Assembly (NCBI GenBank): GCA_002449765.1
Contig: DJXN01000014.1
Span: 251,369 to 315,368 of the forward strand
DNA from: Fibrobacter sp. UBA7003
Lineage (GTDB): Bacteria > Fibrobacterota > Fibrobacteria > Fibrobacterales > Fibrobacteraceae
Length of the DNA stretch: 64,000 nt
Reading direction: 5' to 3'
Made by a program: the position numbers and the translations under genes. Below the pieces are notes generated by a model that was not told the DNA's origin, made no database searches, and worked only from the letters and a program-made list of their open reading frames with translations. Of the stretch, positions 1-7,969 are shown piece after piece (the first letter of the stretch is position 1; each line of letters begins with the position of its first letter).

Positions 1-1
1 C

Positions 2-1003
2 ATCTACGACAAGCGCGACGGCGGCGTGAACGTGCGCCGCATCGAGAACAAGCTCGGCATCCACGGAAGCCCGACCTGCGAACTTGTCTATAAGAACGCG
101 AAGGCTGAGCTCTGTGGCCGCCGCAAGTTCGGCCTCATCAAGTACGTGATGGCACTCATGAACGGCGCCCGCCTCGGCATTGCCGCACAGTCCGTGGGCA
201 TCAGCCAGATGGCATACAACGAAGCCCTCGCCTACGCCAAGGACCGCAAGCAGTTCGGCCAGGCCATCGTGAACTTCCCCGCCGTCTATGAGATGATTTC
301 CAACATCAAGGCACGCCTCGACGCAGGCCGCGCACTCCTGTACCAGACAGCCCGCTACGTGGACATCTACAAGGGACTCGAGGACATCGAGCGCACCCGC
401 AAGCTCACTGACGAGGAGAAGGCAGAACTCAAGCTCTACCAGAAGCTCGCCTCTGCTTGCACGCCGCTTGCGAAGGGCATGAACTCCGAATACGCGAACC
501 TGAACGCCTACGACAGCATCCAGGTGCACGGCGGTTCCGGCTACATGCTCGAATACGCTTGCCAGCGCCTCTACCGCGACGCTCGTATCACTTCGATTTA
601 CGAAGGTACGACGCAGTTGCAGACGGTTGCCGCCCTCCCGCACATCACCACCGGCACCTACAGCCAGATGCTCGAGGAACTGGAAGCGGGCGAAGTGGCC
701 GCCGAATACGAGAGCCTCAAGGCCCGTGCGAAGGCCATGGACGCGAAGTTCAACGAGGCAATCGAAGTTGTGAAGGCCGCGAACAACAACGAGTTCACCG
801 ACCTCTGCAGCCGTCACTTGTACGAACTCGCAGCCAACTGCGTGATGAGCCAGTTGCTCCTCCGCGACGCTACCAAGGCACCGGAACTGTTCGAAAAGAG
901 CATGAAGGTGTACCTGAACCTCGCCGAAGCCGAAGTCGCCAAGCACTACAACTTCGTGAAGAGCGTGGATGTGGAAGCGATGGAGAGCTACAGGAAGGCG
1001 TAA
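2..1003 (+). CDS. acyl-CoA dehydrogenase, C-terminal part (5' end outside window)
   Basis: The reading frame is already open at base 2, so the gene starts before the window and the visible 333 codons are its C-terminal portion. The family is a flavoprotein that removes two hydrogens from acyl-CoA thioesters. The motif SIYEGTTQLQ carries the glutamate that is the catalytic base in medium-chain acyl-CoA dehydrogenases, and the preceding VHGGSGYMLEY and RLYRDARI stretches are typical of the C-terminal helical domain. About 130 residues follow the IYEGT motif, as in long-form members. A Rho-independent terminator follows. The last 546 bp (from about 458) recur in diverged form at 9382-9927. Family assignment is secure; the exact substrate is not visible. 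Confidence 0.9.
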   Translation: MYDKRDGGVNVRRIENKLGIHGSPTCELVYKNAKAELCGRRKFGLIKYVMALMNGARLGIAAQSVGISQMAYNEALAYAKDRKQFGQAIVNFPAVYEMISNIKARLDAGRALLYQTARYVDIYKGLEDIERTRKLTDEEKAELKLYQKLASACTPLAKGMNSEYANLNAYDSIQVHGGSGYMLEYACQRLYRDARITSIYEGTTQLQTVAALPHITTGTYSQMLEELEAGEVAAEYESLKARAKAMDAKFNEAIEVVKAANNNEFTDLCSRHLYELAANCVMSQLLLRDATKAPELFEKSMKVYLNLAEAEVAKHYNFVKSVDVEAMESYRKA

Positions 1004-1021
1004 GAAGTCATTCTGGAGCAA

Positions 1022-1045
1022 GGTCCCTGAGCCTGTCGAAGGGCC
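1022..1045 (-). repeat. dispersed intergenic repeat, copy 1
   Basis: On the minus strand this reads GGCCCTTCGACAGGCTCAGG followed by GACC. Almost the same sequence occurs at 6738-6761, and an expanded variant at 7875-7907. All copies are intergenic. From memory, similar CCCTTCGACAGGCTCAGGG-type repeats are scattered in many bacterial genomes; their function is unknown to me. Confidence 0.65.
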
Positions 1046-1071
1046 GCTGCGATAGAATCCATAAAATTAAA

Positions 1072-1099
1072 GGCCTCGGTGATGAACCGAGGTCTTTTT
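1072..1099 (+). terminator. Rho-independent terminator of the acyl-CoA dehydrogenase gene
   Basis: The stem CCTCGGT (1074-1080) pairs with ACCGAGG (1086-1092) across a five-base loop and is followed by TCTTTTTC. Confidence 0.8.
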
Positions 1100-1175
1100 C
1101 TATAGACTCCTTGTAAACCATCACACGAACTGTTTTTTCAAATCAGAAAGCACTTCATCTAAAGGTCTTCCGATT

Positions 1176-1322
1176 ATGGGAAAGCTTACAGCAGGTGTTA
1201 CCAAAAACGAATTTAAAAAAGAGTTGAATGATTATTTGGAATGGTTCTGCAAGGATAGAATATAGATGAATCTTGGTGAAATGACCCCTGATGACTACGG
1301 AAAAAGTCTAAATTTAACCTAA
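1176..1322 (+). pseudogene. IS3-family transposase OrfB C-terminal remnant
   Basis: The frame reads KNEFKKELNDYLEWF-CKDRI, then a stop codon (TAG), then MNLGEMTPDDYGKSLNLT and a final stop. This matches the end of IS3-type OrfB proteins (an integrase core tail of the form Y-E-YN-DRIK-LGGMSP-YR), with the usual lysine codon replaced by TAG. No upstream catalytic part is present. The rest of 1100-1366 is AT-rich and shows nothing else. It is on the opposite strand to the intact IS that follows, so it is a separate, older insertion. Confidence 0.6.
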
Positions 1323-1394
1323 CTAATCTGTCAAAAAAAAGTCCGCCTCCCCCCGGCCTTGTGATGTGAACCCCAAAAATTGGACAATTAAAAT

Positions 1395-2288
1395 TTAGGA
1401 TAAAACTCCGTTATGAGTTCGGTATTGAACCGGACTCATTCCATTTAAGCGAAGCTTTATCCGATCATTGTTATAGTATTCGATGTATTTTTTTAATTCC
1501 CGCTTGAAATGACCTATATCACGAAATGTATTCGGATAGAGAAATTCAGTTTTCATTATTCCAAAGAAGTTCTCCATCATGGCGTTATCAAGACAATTTC
1601 CTTTACGACTCATACTTTGAATAATTCCATGCTCTCGTAATGATTTCTGGTATTTTACATGTTGATAATGCCACCCTTGGTCGGAATGTAGAATTAGCCC
1701 TTTCCATTTACGTTTTAAGGAGTACGCCTTGTCAAGCATATTCATAACCATCTTGAGATCCGGATGGTTGGAAATCGTGTAGCAGATTATCTCGCCATTG
1801 TACATATCTAGTATGGGCGATAAATAGCATTTGTTCACGCCAATATTTATCTGTGTCACATCGGTTGTCCACTTCCTGTCGGGAGCCTTTGGGTTGAAGT
1901 TGCGATTGAGCCTATTCGGCGCAGTTTTCCCAATTTCGCCCTTGTACGAACGGTACTTGCAGCGTTTACGGATGTTTTTCAGATTTTCTTCTCTCATAAT
2001 TCTGCAAATAGTCTTGTGGTTGATCGTGTAGCCCTCATTTCTGAGTTGCGCGTCTATCCTGCGGTAGCCGTAACGTCCCTTGTTTGCCGCATGAACAGAC
2101 CTGATTCGGATACGTTCTTCCGCATAGCGGTCCGGTTTTCTACGGAGGTTATAGTAGTATGTAGAACGCGATAGTCCGCTGGCCTTCAGAAGATACTTGA
2201 GGGCATATTCATTTGTTAATTCCCGGACGATTTCGGCCCTATACCGAACATCCCGGCATCTTCTTGGTCTAGGGCCTTCAATTTTTTT
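1395..2288 (-). CDS. IS3-family transposase OrfB (DDE integrase core)
   Basis: This is the catalytic half of the transposase. It shows the DDE triad: Asp in WTTDVTQ, Asp in LHSDQGWHYQ and Glu in NAMMENFFGIMKTE. The upstream part (NEYALKYLLKASGL-SRSTYYY, then YGYRRIDAQL) is in the same frame and extends beyond the first available Met. Translation therefore probably enters by -1 frameshifting from OrfA on the A7 run at 2282-2288 (minus strand), giving the OrfAB fusion usual for IS3. The frame is uninterrupted to its TAA at 1395. Coordinates start at the slippery run. Confidence 0.85.
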   Translation of the reverse strand, partial: KKIEGPRPRRCRDVRYRAEIVRELTNEYALKYLLKASGLSRSTYYYNLRRKPDRYAEERIRIRSVHAANKGRYGYRRIDAQLRNEGYTINHKTICRIMREENLKNIRKRCKYRSYKGEIGKTAPNRLNRNFNPKAPDRKWTTDVTQINIGVNKCYLSPILDMYNGEIICYTISNHPDLKMVMNMLDKAYSLKRKWKGLILHSDQGWHYQHVKYQKSLREHGIIQSMSRKGNCLDNAMMENFFGIMKTEFLYPNTFRDIGHFKRELKKYIEYYNNDRIKLRLNGMSPVQYRTHNGVLS

Positions 2289-2734
2289 AAGTAGGCGTTC
2301 TCCGCTTTCAAGTATTCATTTTCTTCTTTAAGTCGATCGATTTCACTTTTCCCTTTTGAAATCCTTGACGTGCTTTTTGACATTTTTCGGGGTCTTCCTC
2401 TTGGTTTTATTGCAAGCAGTTCGTCGTATCCTCCATGACGAAACCTGCGAACCCAGTCCATTAGTGATTTTCTGCTAATACCATATTTTGCGGTTACTTC
2501 ATAATATGGCTGCGATTTAACAACGATGGCTTCTATGGCTTTCTGCTTCAATGCATTCGATGCACGGAATGTACATTTTTTCGGCTCTACTAGTCGCCCC
2601 AAAATCTCAAATTCGCGACACTTGTGACATATGTCGCGAACATCAAACGACACTTTTCTGGATATTTCTTTTGGAGTAAGACCTTCTTTATATAGGTCAA
2701 TGACCTTTTGCCATTCTAATAGTTTATCGTTCAT
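2216..2734 (-). CDS. IS3-family transposase OrfA (HTH and leucine zipper)
   Basis: This 172-residue protein has two helix-turn-helix-like segments (around WQKVIDLYKEGLTPKEISRK and ITAKYGISRKSLMDWVRRF-like), then a coiled coil with heptad leucines (EIDRLKEENEYLKAENAYLKK region, about 128-152). OrfA of IS3 elements binds the terminal repeats. The A7 run (2282-2288) lies just after the coiled coil, where IS3 elements place their frameshift signal. The ORF ends at a TAA that is out of frame with OrfB. Confidence 0.85.
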   Translation of the reverse strand: MNDKLLEWQKVIDLYKEGLTPKEISRKVSFDVRDICHKCREFEILGRLVEPKKCTFRASNALKQKAIEAIVVKSQPYYEVTAKYGISRKSLMDWVRRFRHGGYDELLAIKPRGRPRKMSKSTSRISKGKSEIDRLKEENEYLKAENAYLKKLKALDQEDAGMFGIGPKSSGN

Positions 2735-2814
2735 GAGAACCTCATAGTTGTGTCCAACTTTTGGGGTTCAGTTCACCTCAAGGCAATGTTTCTTATGTTA
2801 TTTCTAAAATAAAA

Positions 2815-4161
2815 TTACAAATCGTTAAATCGATCAAAATATTTTCGTGACACGGCTATCAAAAAAGCACCACCTAACAGAATGCCTAAAATGCCTTCTA
2901 AAGAAGCCCAAAAACGAGCGTAAGAACACGGAGTTAAATCTCCGTAGCCAACAGTGGTTAGCGTTATAATTGAAAAATAAATCGATTCTCCAATTCCATT
3001 TGCGCTCCGGCTGCAGTTTCCTGTCGCATTAATACATTCAGCAACAAAAGGGTCATCCAAAAAATAATATATGCCCCCAAATAAACACAAAACTACAAAC
3101 ATCCAAACGAATACGAACCTTGGTTCAATCATTCCACCAAGAATAACGTAAAAAAACTTCATGAAACCATTCAAGTCCATTTTATTTCTATAGTAAATCA
3201 GGGTTGCTCTATCATTTACTGACTTAAACTGATCGCCATCAATCAGCAAGTTCATTACGTCTCTATAGTTTTTTTTCGCAGTTTGAAATTCAACCATAAC
3301 TAATTTTACAGGTGTCCATTTTTTCACCAATTTTTCACGCAAGGTATTTTTTACGTTTAAAGCAAGACTTGCATTAAATTCAAAGTCGAGACTTGAGCAA
3401 ACTAATCGCAGCGATGAAAATTTGCACATTCTCAAATCAGAGCGTTTAACGTCAGCCATAACAAAATTTAGCGAACCAGACGAAACCGAGCGCATCTTCA
3501 AATTGGACACAACCCCTGAAATGTCAATTTGATCCGCAAAGACTTTTTCAACAGACAAGGAGCAATCATGATTATTCAGAGTCGTTCCTCTTATGGTCAA
3601 TTTGCCAAAAAACAAACAATCTGAAATAAGAATACTCGAATTACAGTTGTTATCATCAATAGTCAAAGCACCTAACACTATACAACGTTTCACGATTACA
3701 CGATTTTTTCTTGATATGACAAGTTCTTTGCCAGCGTCAATTACAGTATTGTCTATATGAATTTCTTCGTCTATTTTGCAAAGATTCGCTATTTCCTGAC
3801 CGGATCTCTTTTCAAACTTTATGTCATCATTGAATAAATCACCGAAAGAGTTCGAAAAATCCACGCATTCGATTCCACGGGAAGAATCGCTTTTTAGATT
3901 CAATAAATCATAAACACCTCCACAACGTCGTTTTACCTCTTCTTCATTCCTTTCACTGATAATTTCTTGCTTTTTATTATGGAGATTGAACGCTCCATAG
4001 CCTAGGACAATACCGAGAAGAAGTGATAGAAATGCAACAATTCCCTCCAGCCACAAAGGCAAAGGAGACAAACTCGGAAAAACCTCAAGCATTCCCATAC
4101 CAATGTAGATTGCAAGGCCAACCGTAAGAAGAACAATCACTATTCTTACTAATTTCATCAT
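2815..4161 (-). CDS. two-TM ion channel with N-terminal membrane hairpin and repeat-rich domain
   Basis: The 448-residue protein begins with two hydrophobic helices (about 5-28 and 37-60). A roughly 270-residue soluble region follows, rich in short beta-strand repeats (ILISDCLF, KLTIRGTTL, LRMCKFSSLRL), suggestive of a beta-helix or pentapeptide-like fold. The end is a classic pore module: TM helix FVFVWMFVVLCLFGGIYYF, selectivity filter TVGYGD, then TM helix GILGILLGGAFLIAV. TVGYGD is the potassium-selective signature. There is no RCK domain after the pore; the sensory part lies before it. The gene is much more AT-rich than the core genes, suggesting transfer. Its upstream region is a diverged copy of that of the FISUMP gene at 4791. 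Channel call is firm; role unknown. Confidence 0.8.
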   Translation of the reverse strand: MMKLVRIVIVLLTVGLAIYIGMGMLEVFPSLSPLPLWLEGIVAFLSLLLGIVLGYGAFNLHNKKQEIISERNEEEVKRRCGGVYDLLNLKSDSSRGIECVDFSNSFGDLFNDDIKFEKRSGQEIANLCKIDEEIHIDNTVIDAGKELVISRKNRVIVKRCIVLGALTIDDNNCNSSILISDCLFFGKLTIRGTTLNNHDCSLSVEKVFADQIDISGVVSNLKMRSVSSGSLNFVMADVKRSDLRMCKFSSLRLVCSSLDFEFNASLALNVKNTLREKLVKKWTPVKLVMVEFQTAKKNYRDVMNLLIDGDQFKSVNDRATLIYYRNKMDLNGFMKFFYVILGGMIEPRFVFVWMFVVLCLFGGIYYFLDDPFVAECINATGNCSRSANGIGESIYFSIITLTTVGYGDLTPCSYARFWASLEGILGILLGGAFLIAVSRKYFDRFNDL

Positions 4162-4172
4162 CCATATCCAGT

Positions 4173-4296
4173 TTGGATTTGTAGTTTTTTATAGAGGGTT
4201 CATGAACGACCATGTTCATTACCGGTTAAGTTAAAATATATCCTTTTTCCTGCTAAGTGGTTATACCCTTTTGGCCTAAGCGACCTCCTTTTTAAG
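4173..4296 (-). repeat. duplicated upstream/leader region, copy A (before the ion channel gene)
   Basis: About 124 bp match 6517-6640 with scattered mismatches. Read on the minus strand, both copies run from AGGAGGTCG/AAGAGGCCA-like sequence through GGATATATTTyAACTTAACyGGTAATG to CTATAAAAAACTACAAATCCA, and both end just before the start codon of a minus-strand gene. GGATATATTT may be a promoter box of the TAnnTTTG type. The duplication suggests that promoter and leader were copied as a unit. Confidence 0.75.
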
Positions 4297-4297
4297 C

Positions 4298-4440
4298 CTA
4301 TACAACCGGAGTCATGTACCCCAGCGAACCGTGGAGCCGCTTCCAGTTGTAGAATAGCTCAATGTACTTGAAAACGGCCACCCGCACGTCTTCAAGGCCC
4401 TTGAAGTTCCGCCTGTAGATCTTCCCCTTGTCTCGGAGTT
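4298..4440 (-). pseudogene. IS3-family transposase OrfB C-terminal remnant
   Basis: On the minus strand the frame reads IYRRNFKGLEDVRVAVFKYI, then ELFYNWKRLHGSLGYMTPVV and a stop. This is the standard C-terminal end of IS3-group OrfB (E-FYN--R-H-SLGY-TP). Nothing upstream continues the frame, so it is a fragment. It directly abuts repeat copy A. Sequence identity is low to the intact IS at 1367, so it derives from a different element. Confidence 0.75.
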
Positions 4441-4561
4441 GTAGTTGTTTTTTACAGAAAAATCTATGCCTCGGTTATAGATTATTGCCATTGTTTTACC
4501 TTTTTTTGGGGGGGCAATAAATATAATAGCTTATGCTACCCTCTTATTAACTCCTGCATGA

Positions 4562-4699
4562 TCCAACAAGGTCTGCGACAGCGACTTTTCCAAGCGTATG
4601 AACGAGTTTTCCCACGAACGCAAGTCCCGCGGCTCCCGCTTCGTCCCCGAGACAAAGTTGCTCATCGCAAAGTTCAAGCTCGCCCTAGAAACGATCTAG
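4562..4699 (+). pseudogene. fragment of an unrecognised coding sequence
   Basis: A short frame reads CDSDFSKRMNEFSHERKSRG, then SRFVPETKLLIAKFKLALET and I-stop. It has a natural amphipathic composition and Fibrobacter-like codon use, but no start codon or ribosome site. I do not recognise the family. The other ATG-initiated frame here (4558-4764) is Arg/Pro-rich and looks like a shadow. The remainder of 4441-4790 shows no other feature. Confidence 0.3.
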
Positions 4700-4790
4700 A
4701 AGGCCCCAAAGTCTGTGTAGAAGTGACAACTTTAATGAACTTGTTAATACAAGTCTTGGCTTAAGCAGTCCATTTTAAAATAAGGAACTT

Positions 4791-6509
4791 TTATTCTTTT
4801 ATACAGCGGACAGAACTTGCAATTCTTTTTCCAATCACAGGAAATGTTATTTCATCATCATTGTAGGATAGGGAAATAAAACTCGCCCACACGTCATCAT
4901 CTTCTTCCTCGCTACTCCAATATGACGCATCATAGTTGGAAAGGGTGAAGGATCCGTCGTTCACGCAATGTCCTGTAGGAATTGCATTAAATCCAAAGTC
5001 ATCCGTACCGTTGCCGTCGATATCATCACTTACGTACCAACCGCTGGTTGAACGCAATTTTGAACCGCCCGAATTACCTAGGAATTTAACTAATGCATTC
5101 CAGTCTTTACGATTTGGCAACCTCCAACCGGAGGGACAAACGCCTCGTACCTTGTAGCCAGCATCGAAGGATGCCGCATCTCCACATGTCGTACCATACC
5201 CACAACCTTTACCTGTTTCGCTGAAAATCGCTGCGGAATCCATTGCCGCGCTCCACAGGTATAGTCGTCCGAACTTATCACAATAGCGATGATCGTGTTC
5301 CATGCAGTAACTTTGGGCAGAACCTATGTTATAAGCGTAGTTCAAGTTCTCGGCCATCCATACTTGATCGCCGATTGTGGTTGTTCTGTACTCCTTGTTG
5401 TCGCGGAGATCCGTAAGTTTGTTTGCTACGGCATCATACACGCTACTATCAACAATTGTCTGATTTTGAATTATCGCTGGAATGGTTTTATTGTCCTTTA
5501 CACACCGGATTGAAATTCCACAATCCTTTGGGAGCATAGGAAGATTGACGTACATAGGATGATAACCACTCACGGTATAGGTTATGTAACTGTAATGATG
5601 GGAGGGAAGGGTGGTAAGTTCGGTGCTTGAATGGAACCTGGTCGTGGCAGGGTAAAACATCGAATCAATACCTAATGAATATCCTGAAGGAAGAATTGAT
5701 AAGCCAAAAACATCTGTTGCGTTGCTACTAACAGACCATGCATTTGCTGACAAAAGCTTTCCACGTCCAGCTGAAGATGCAGAACCGCCAGTATATGTAA
5801 TTCCAACAAGTTCAGACAGGGTTCTCCAGTCATAATTGCTCGGCAAACGCCATCCTTCTGGACAGATTCCTCTAACAAAACCCATTTCCGCAGTCCTAAA
5901 TGGTGTCGTTCTCATCGCGCTGAATATTTCTGCGGAATCAATTGCTGCAGCCCAAGTATAAAGACGACCATATTTTTCGCAGCTGTCTGCAGTTAGATTG
6001 TAGCACAAGCTTCTTGCAGAACCATAGTTATAGTCGTAGTTTAGGTTCTCGGCCATCCAAGTTTGATCACCAATTACTACGGTCTTGTATACCTGTCCAT
6101 CGCGTTCATCGGTAAATTCTCCGTATTTGATTGATGGGTTAAGGTACTGCCATGCGACTTTTGTGACGCTCCCTGGCTTGTCTTCGCCATCGGATGATGA
6201 AGAAGTTTCTGAACTGTCTGTACTGGACGACTCGTCCGTGGATGACGAACTTTGAACATCATTTCCGGCACTGCTAGAACTATCCTGAGCAGAACAGGAA
6301 CTTATCAAGGTGGAATCAGAGGATTGTCTGTCGCTTGGATAAACGTCTTCCGAACTGCTGTAACGGTCCTCCGCAAGGCTATCCTGCGGAAGTTCTGCAG
6401 AATCCTCGTTTTTTGAAGAGGTTGATGATGCTCCGTCATCGCCACAAGCCGTCAAGGAGACTGTCGCGATAAACATTAGAAGGAGGAATTTAAAGGGCTT
6501 GGAAAACAT
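4791..6509 (-). CDS. FISUMP-domain lipoprotein with two FISUMP domains
   Basis: The start is placed at ATG 6509 (MFSKPFKFLLLMFIATVSLT followed by AC-GDD), which gives a proper lipoprotein signal with the lipobox cysteine. The longer frame back to 6563 begins inside the duplicated leader. After the signal comes a Ser/Asp-rich linker of about 110 residues, then two FISUMP domains opening with ERDGQVYKTVVIGDQTWMAE and LRDNKEYRTTTIGDQVWMAE. Each contains the motifs KYGRLYTWAAA/KFGRLYLWSAA, CPEGWRLP/CPSGWRLP and a terminal R-VKD/CIKE. FISUMP proteins are predicted surface-exposed; their ligands are unknown. This copy is lower in GC than the array at 56-64 kb. Confidence 0.85.
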   Translation of the reverse strand: MFSKPFKFLLLMFIATVSLTACGDDGASSTSSKNEDSAELPQDSLAEDRYSSSEDVYPSDRQSSDSTLISSCSAQDSSSSAGNDVQSSSSTDESSSTDSSETSSSSDGEDKPGSVTKVAWQYLNPSIKYGEFTDERDGQVYKTVVIGDQTWMAENLNYDYNYGSARSLCYNLTADSCEKYGRLYTWAAAIDSAEIFSAMRTTPFRTAEMGFVRGICPEGWRLPSNYDWRTLSELVGITYTGGSASSAGRGKLLSANAWSVSSNATDVFGLSILPSGYSLGIDSMFYPATTRFHSSTELTTLPSHHYSYITYTVSGYHPMYVNLPMLPKDCGISIRCVKDNKTIPAIIQNQTIVDSSVYDAVANKLTDLRDNKEYRTTTIGDQVWMAENLNYAYNIGSAQSYCMEHDHRYCDKFGRLYLWSAAMDSAAIFSETGKGCGYGTTCGDAASFDAGYKVRGVCPSGWRLPNRKDWNALVKFLGNSGGSKLRSTSGWYVSDDIDGNGTDDFGFNAIPTGHCVNDGSFTLSNYDASYWSSEEEDDDVWASFISLSYNDDEITFPVIGKRIASSVRCIKE

Positions 6510-6516
6510 TTTTTTA

Positions 6517-6640
6517 TTGGATTTGTAGTTTTTTATAGTGGGTTTATGAACGACCATATTCATTACCAGTTAAGTTGAAATATATCCTTTTTTCCTGCTA
6601 AGTGGCACACCCTTGGGGCTTAAGTGGCCTCTTTTTTTAT
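6517..6640 (-). repeat. duplicated upstream/leader region, copy B (before the FISUMP gene)
   Basis: This is the partner of 4173-4296. It ends 8 bp upstream of the chosen FISUMP start at 6509. The shared segment keeps a GGATATATTT box on the minus strand, a plausible promoter element. Because the match stops before the start codon in both places, it supports the start at 6509 rather than 6563. Confidence 0.75.
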
Positions 6641-6838
6641 CGCGAGTTTAAGTTTTCTAGCATCATAGGGCAGGCAGGGTAAGCCAGGCGTTGCGGGGCG
6701 GCGTCTGAGCCCCGCAGTGGGGGTGCGCGGAAGACCCGGCCCTTTGGCAGGCTCAGGGACCTTGACCGAGCCTGGAGCGAGCCCTCCCCTTTGCATAAGC
6801 TTTCCCAAAACTGAAAAAAAATCACAATTTCATCCAAC
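6641..6838. other. GC-rich non-coding spacer with dispersed repeat copy 2
   Basis: The spacer abruptly changes from AT-rich to GC-rich. It contains a hairpin GCGGGGCgGcGTCTGAGCCCCGC-like element near 6690-6716 and, at 6738-6761, the repeat GGCCCTTTGGCAGGCTCAGG plus GACC, shared with 1022-1045. A similar GCGGAAGACCCGGCCCTT block recurs at 7864-7880. Short frames here look non-coding. Confidence 0.6.
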
Positions 6839-6872
6839 TGTCATAATATGACATTTAAAGAATATATATTTG
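6839..6872 (+). promoter_or_regulatory. palindromic operator plus promoter box before the RhuM-like gene
   Basis: A perfect palindrome TGTCATAATATGACA (6839-6853) is followed nine bases later by TATATATTTG (6863-6872), which includes TATATTTG, an exact match to the TAnnTTTG -7 consensus of Bacteroidota-type promoters. The same arrangement, with TGTCATATTATGACA, occurs at 10031-10065. The palindrome is positioned to block or recruit polymerase. A ribosome site (GGGCAGGAGCG) precedes the ATG at 6928. Confidence 0.65.
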
Positions 6873-6927
6873 AACTGCAGAAAAAAAGACCCGCAATTTC
6901 AAGCATGTTTGCGGGCAGGAGCGAAAG

Positions 6928-7806
6928 ATGAGTAAAGATGTGCAGCCTGTTGCAGGCAAAAATGAGATTGTCGTGTACCAGCCGGAGGGCGGAGAATTTC
7001 ATATCGAAGTCCGTGTTGAAAATGAGACCGTATGGCTCACGCAGGCGCAGATGGCAGAATTGTTCAACAGCACGCGAAACAATATCACCCTCCATATCAA
7101 GAATATTTTCCAAGAACACGAATTGGACGCCAATTCAGTATGTAAGGAATCCTTACTAACTGCAAATGACGGGAAAAAGTACAAAACGAAGATTTACAAT
7201 CTTGATGTTATCATTTCAGTCGGCTATCGCGTAAAGTCTATTCAAGGAACACGTTTCCGTCAATGGGCAAATCAAGTACTTAAAGAGCATTTGCTAAGGG
7301 GTTGCAGCATCAACCAACGGCTGATATCTCACGAAAACAAGCTGGAGAACCATGATTCCCGCATAATCAATCTCGAAAAGCAAGTGGATTTTTTCGTGAA
7401 GACGAACTTGCCGCCAAGCGAAGGTTTGTTGCCTGCACATGCGCACTGGAGCGGCTACGAATTCGCAGTGCAGTTGGTGCGTTCCGCAAAAAAGGAAATC
7501 GTCATCATTGACCCGTATGCCAACGACATGGTTCTTTCGCTTATGGCAAAACGCGCCAAGGGTGTGAATGCGACGATCTATTCCGCTAGAATCACTCACG
7601 CTATGAGAGAGGAAGAGGCACGGCTGAATCGGCAATTTCCGACGGTCCACTTGGAGAACATGCGCGAAGTCCACGACCGTTTCGTCATCGTCGATGACGT
7701 AGTTTATCATGTAGGGGCGTCGTTCAAGGATTTAGGTAATCAAATGACGGCATTTTCAGTACTGAACTTCGTCACCAAGGAGCAGGTACTTGCGATGGTG
7801 AAATAG
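6928..7806 (+). CDS. RhuM-family protein with C-terminal PLD-like domain
   Basis: This 292-residue protein has an N-terminal RhuM-type domain (about 15-125; motifs VWLTQAQMAELFNSTRNNIT and YNLDVIISVGYRVKS, RFRQWANQVLKEHL). A short coiled coil follows (ISHENKLENHDSRI), then a C-terminal domain (about 150-285) with IVIIDPYAND and HDRFVIVDD. The last motif resembles a phospholipase-D HKD motif (H-x-K-x4-D) with Lys replaced by Arg, and only one copy is present. RhuM was named from a Salmonella pathogenicity island and is common in mobile regions; its biochemistry is poorly known. The gene has its own operator-like promoter. Function is not claimed beyond likely DNA or nucleic-acid interaction. 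Confidence 0.8.
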   Translation: MSKDVQPVAGKNEIVVYQPEGGEFHIEVRVENETVWLTQAQMAELFNSTRNNITLHIKNIFQEHELDANSVCKESLLTANDGKKYKTKIYNLDVIISVGYRVKSIQGTRFRQWANQVLKEHLLRGCSINQRLISHENKLENHDSRIINLEKQVDFFVKTNLPPSEGLLPAHAHWSGYEFAVQLVRSAKKEIVIIDPYANDMVLSLMAKRAKGVNATIYSARITHAMREEEARLNRQFPTVHLENMREVHDRFVIVDDVVYHVGASFKDLGNQMTAFSVLNFVTKEQVLAMVK

Positions 7807-7874
7807 AAAGCTGCATTTTACCACTTCGGGGTCTTAGGGGTTTGACCCCTAGGAGAGAGGGTAGCGGAAGACCC

Positions 7875-7907
7875 GGCCCTTCGGCGGTTCGGCAGGCTCA
7901 CTGACCT
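7875..7907 (+). repeat. dispersed intergenic repeat, expanded copy 3
   Basis: GGCCCTTCGGCGGTTCGGCA followed by GGCTCACTGACC is a variant of the repeats at 1022 and 6738 with a short internal expansion (CGGTTCGG). It lies between two convergent genes, next to a hairpin AGGGGTTTGACCCCT at 7837-7851 that may help terminate the RhuM-like gene. Confidence 0.55.
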
Positions 7908-7969
7908 TTGGGATTTTGGCCGGGCCTGAAGCGAGGGGGATACTTCCCCCATTCAAGCACTATTTAAAA

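Larger units (their letters stand above)
1367..2770 (-). mobile_element. IS3-family insertion sequence, 1404 bp, apparently intact
   Basis: The ends are imperfect inverted repeats. The left end (1367-1386) reads TGAACCCCAAAAATTGGACA; the right end (2751-2770), read inward, is TGAACCCCAAAAGTTGGACA, a single mismatch. Between them lie OrfA and OrfB of an IS3-type transposase with a candidate slippery site. No matching 3-4 bp target duplication is visible in the flanks (left ...GATG, right GTTC...), so it may have been rearranged since insertion or the duplication may have been lost. Confidence 0.9.

Noticed and set aside
1367..2770. Target-site duplication flanking the IS3 element
   Set aside because: The three or four bases on either side (GATG and GTTC) do not match in any register tried.
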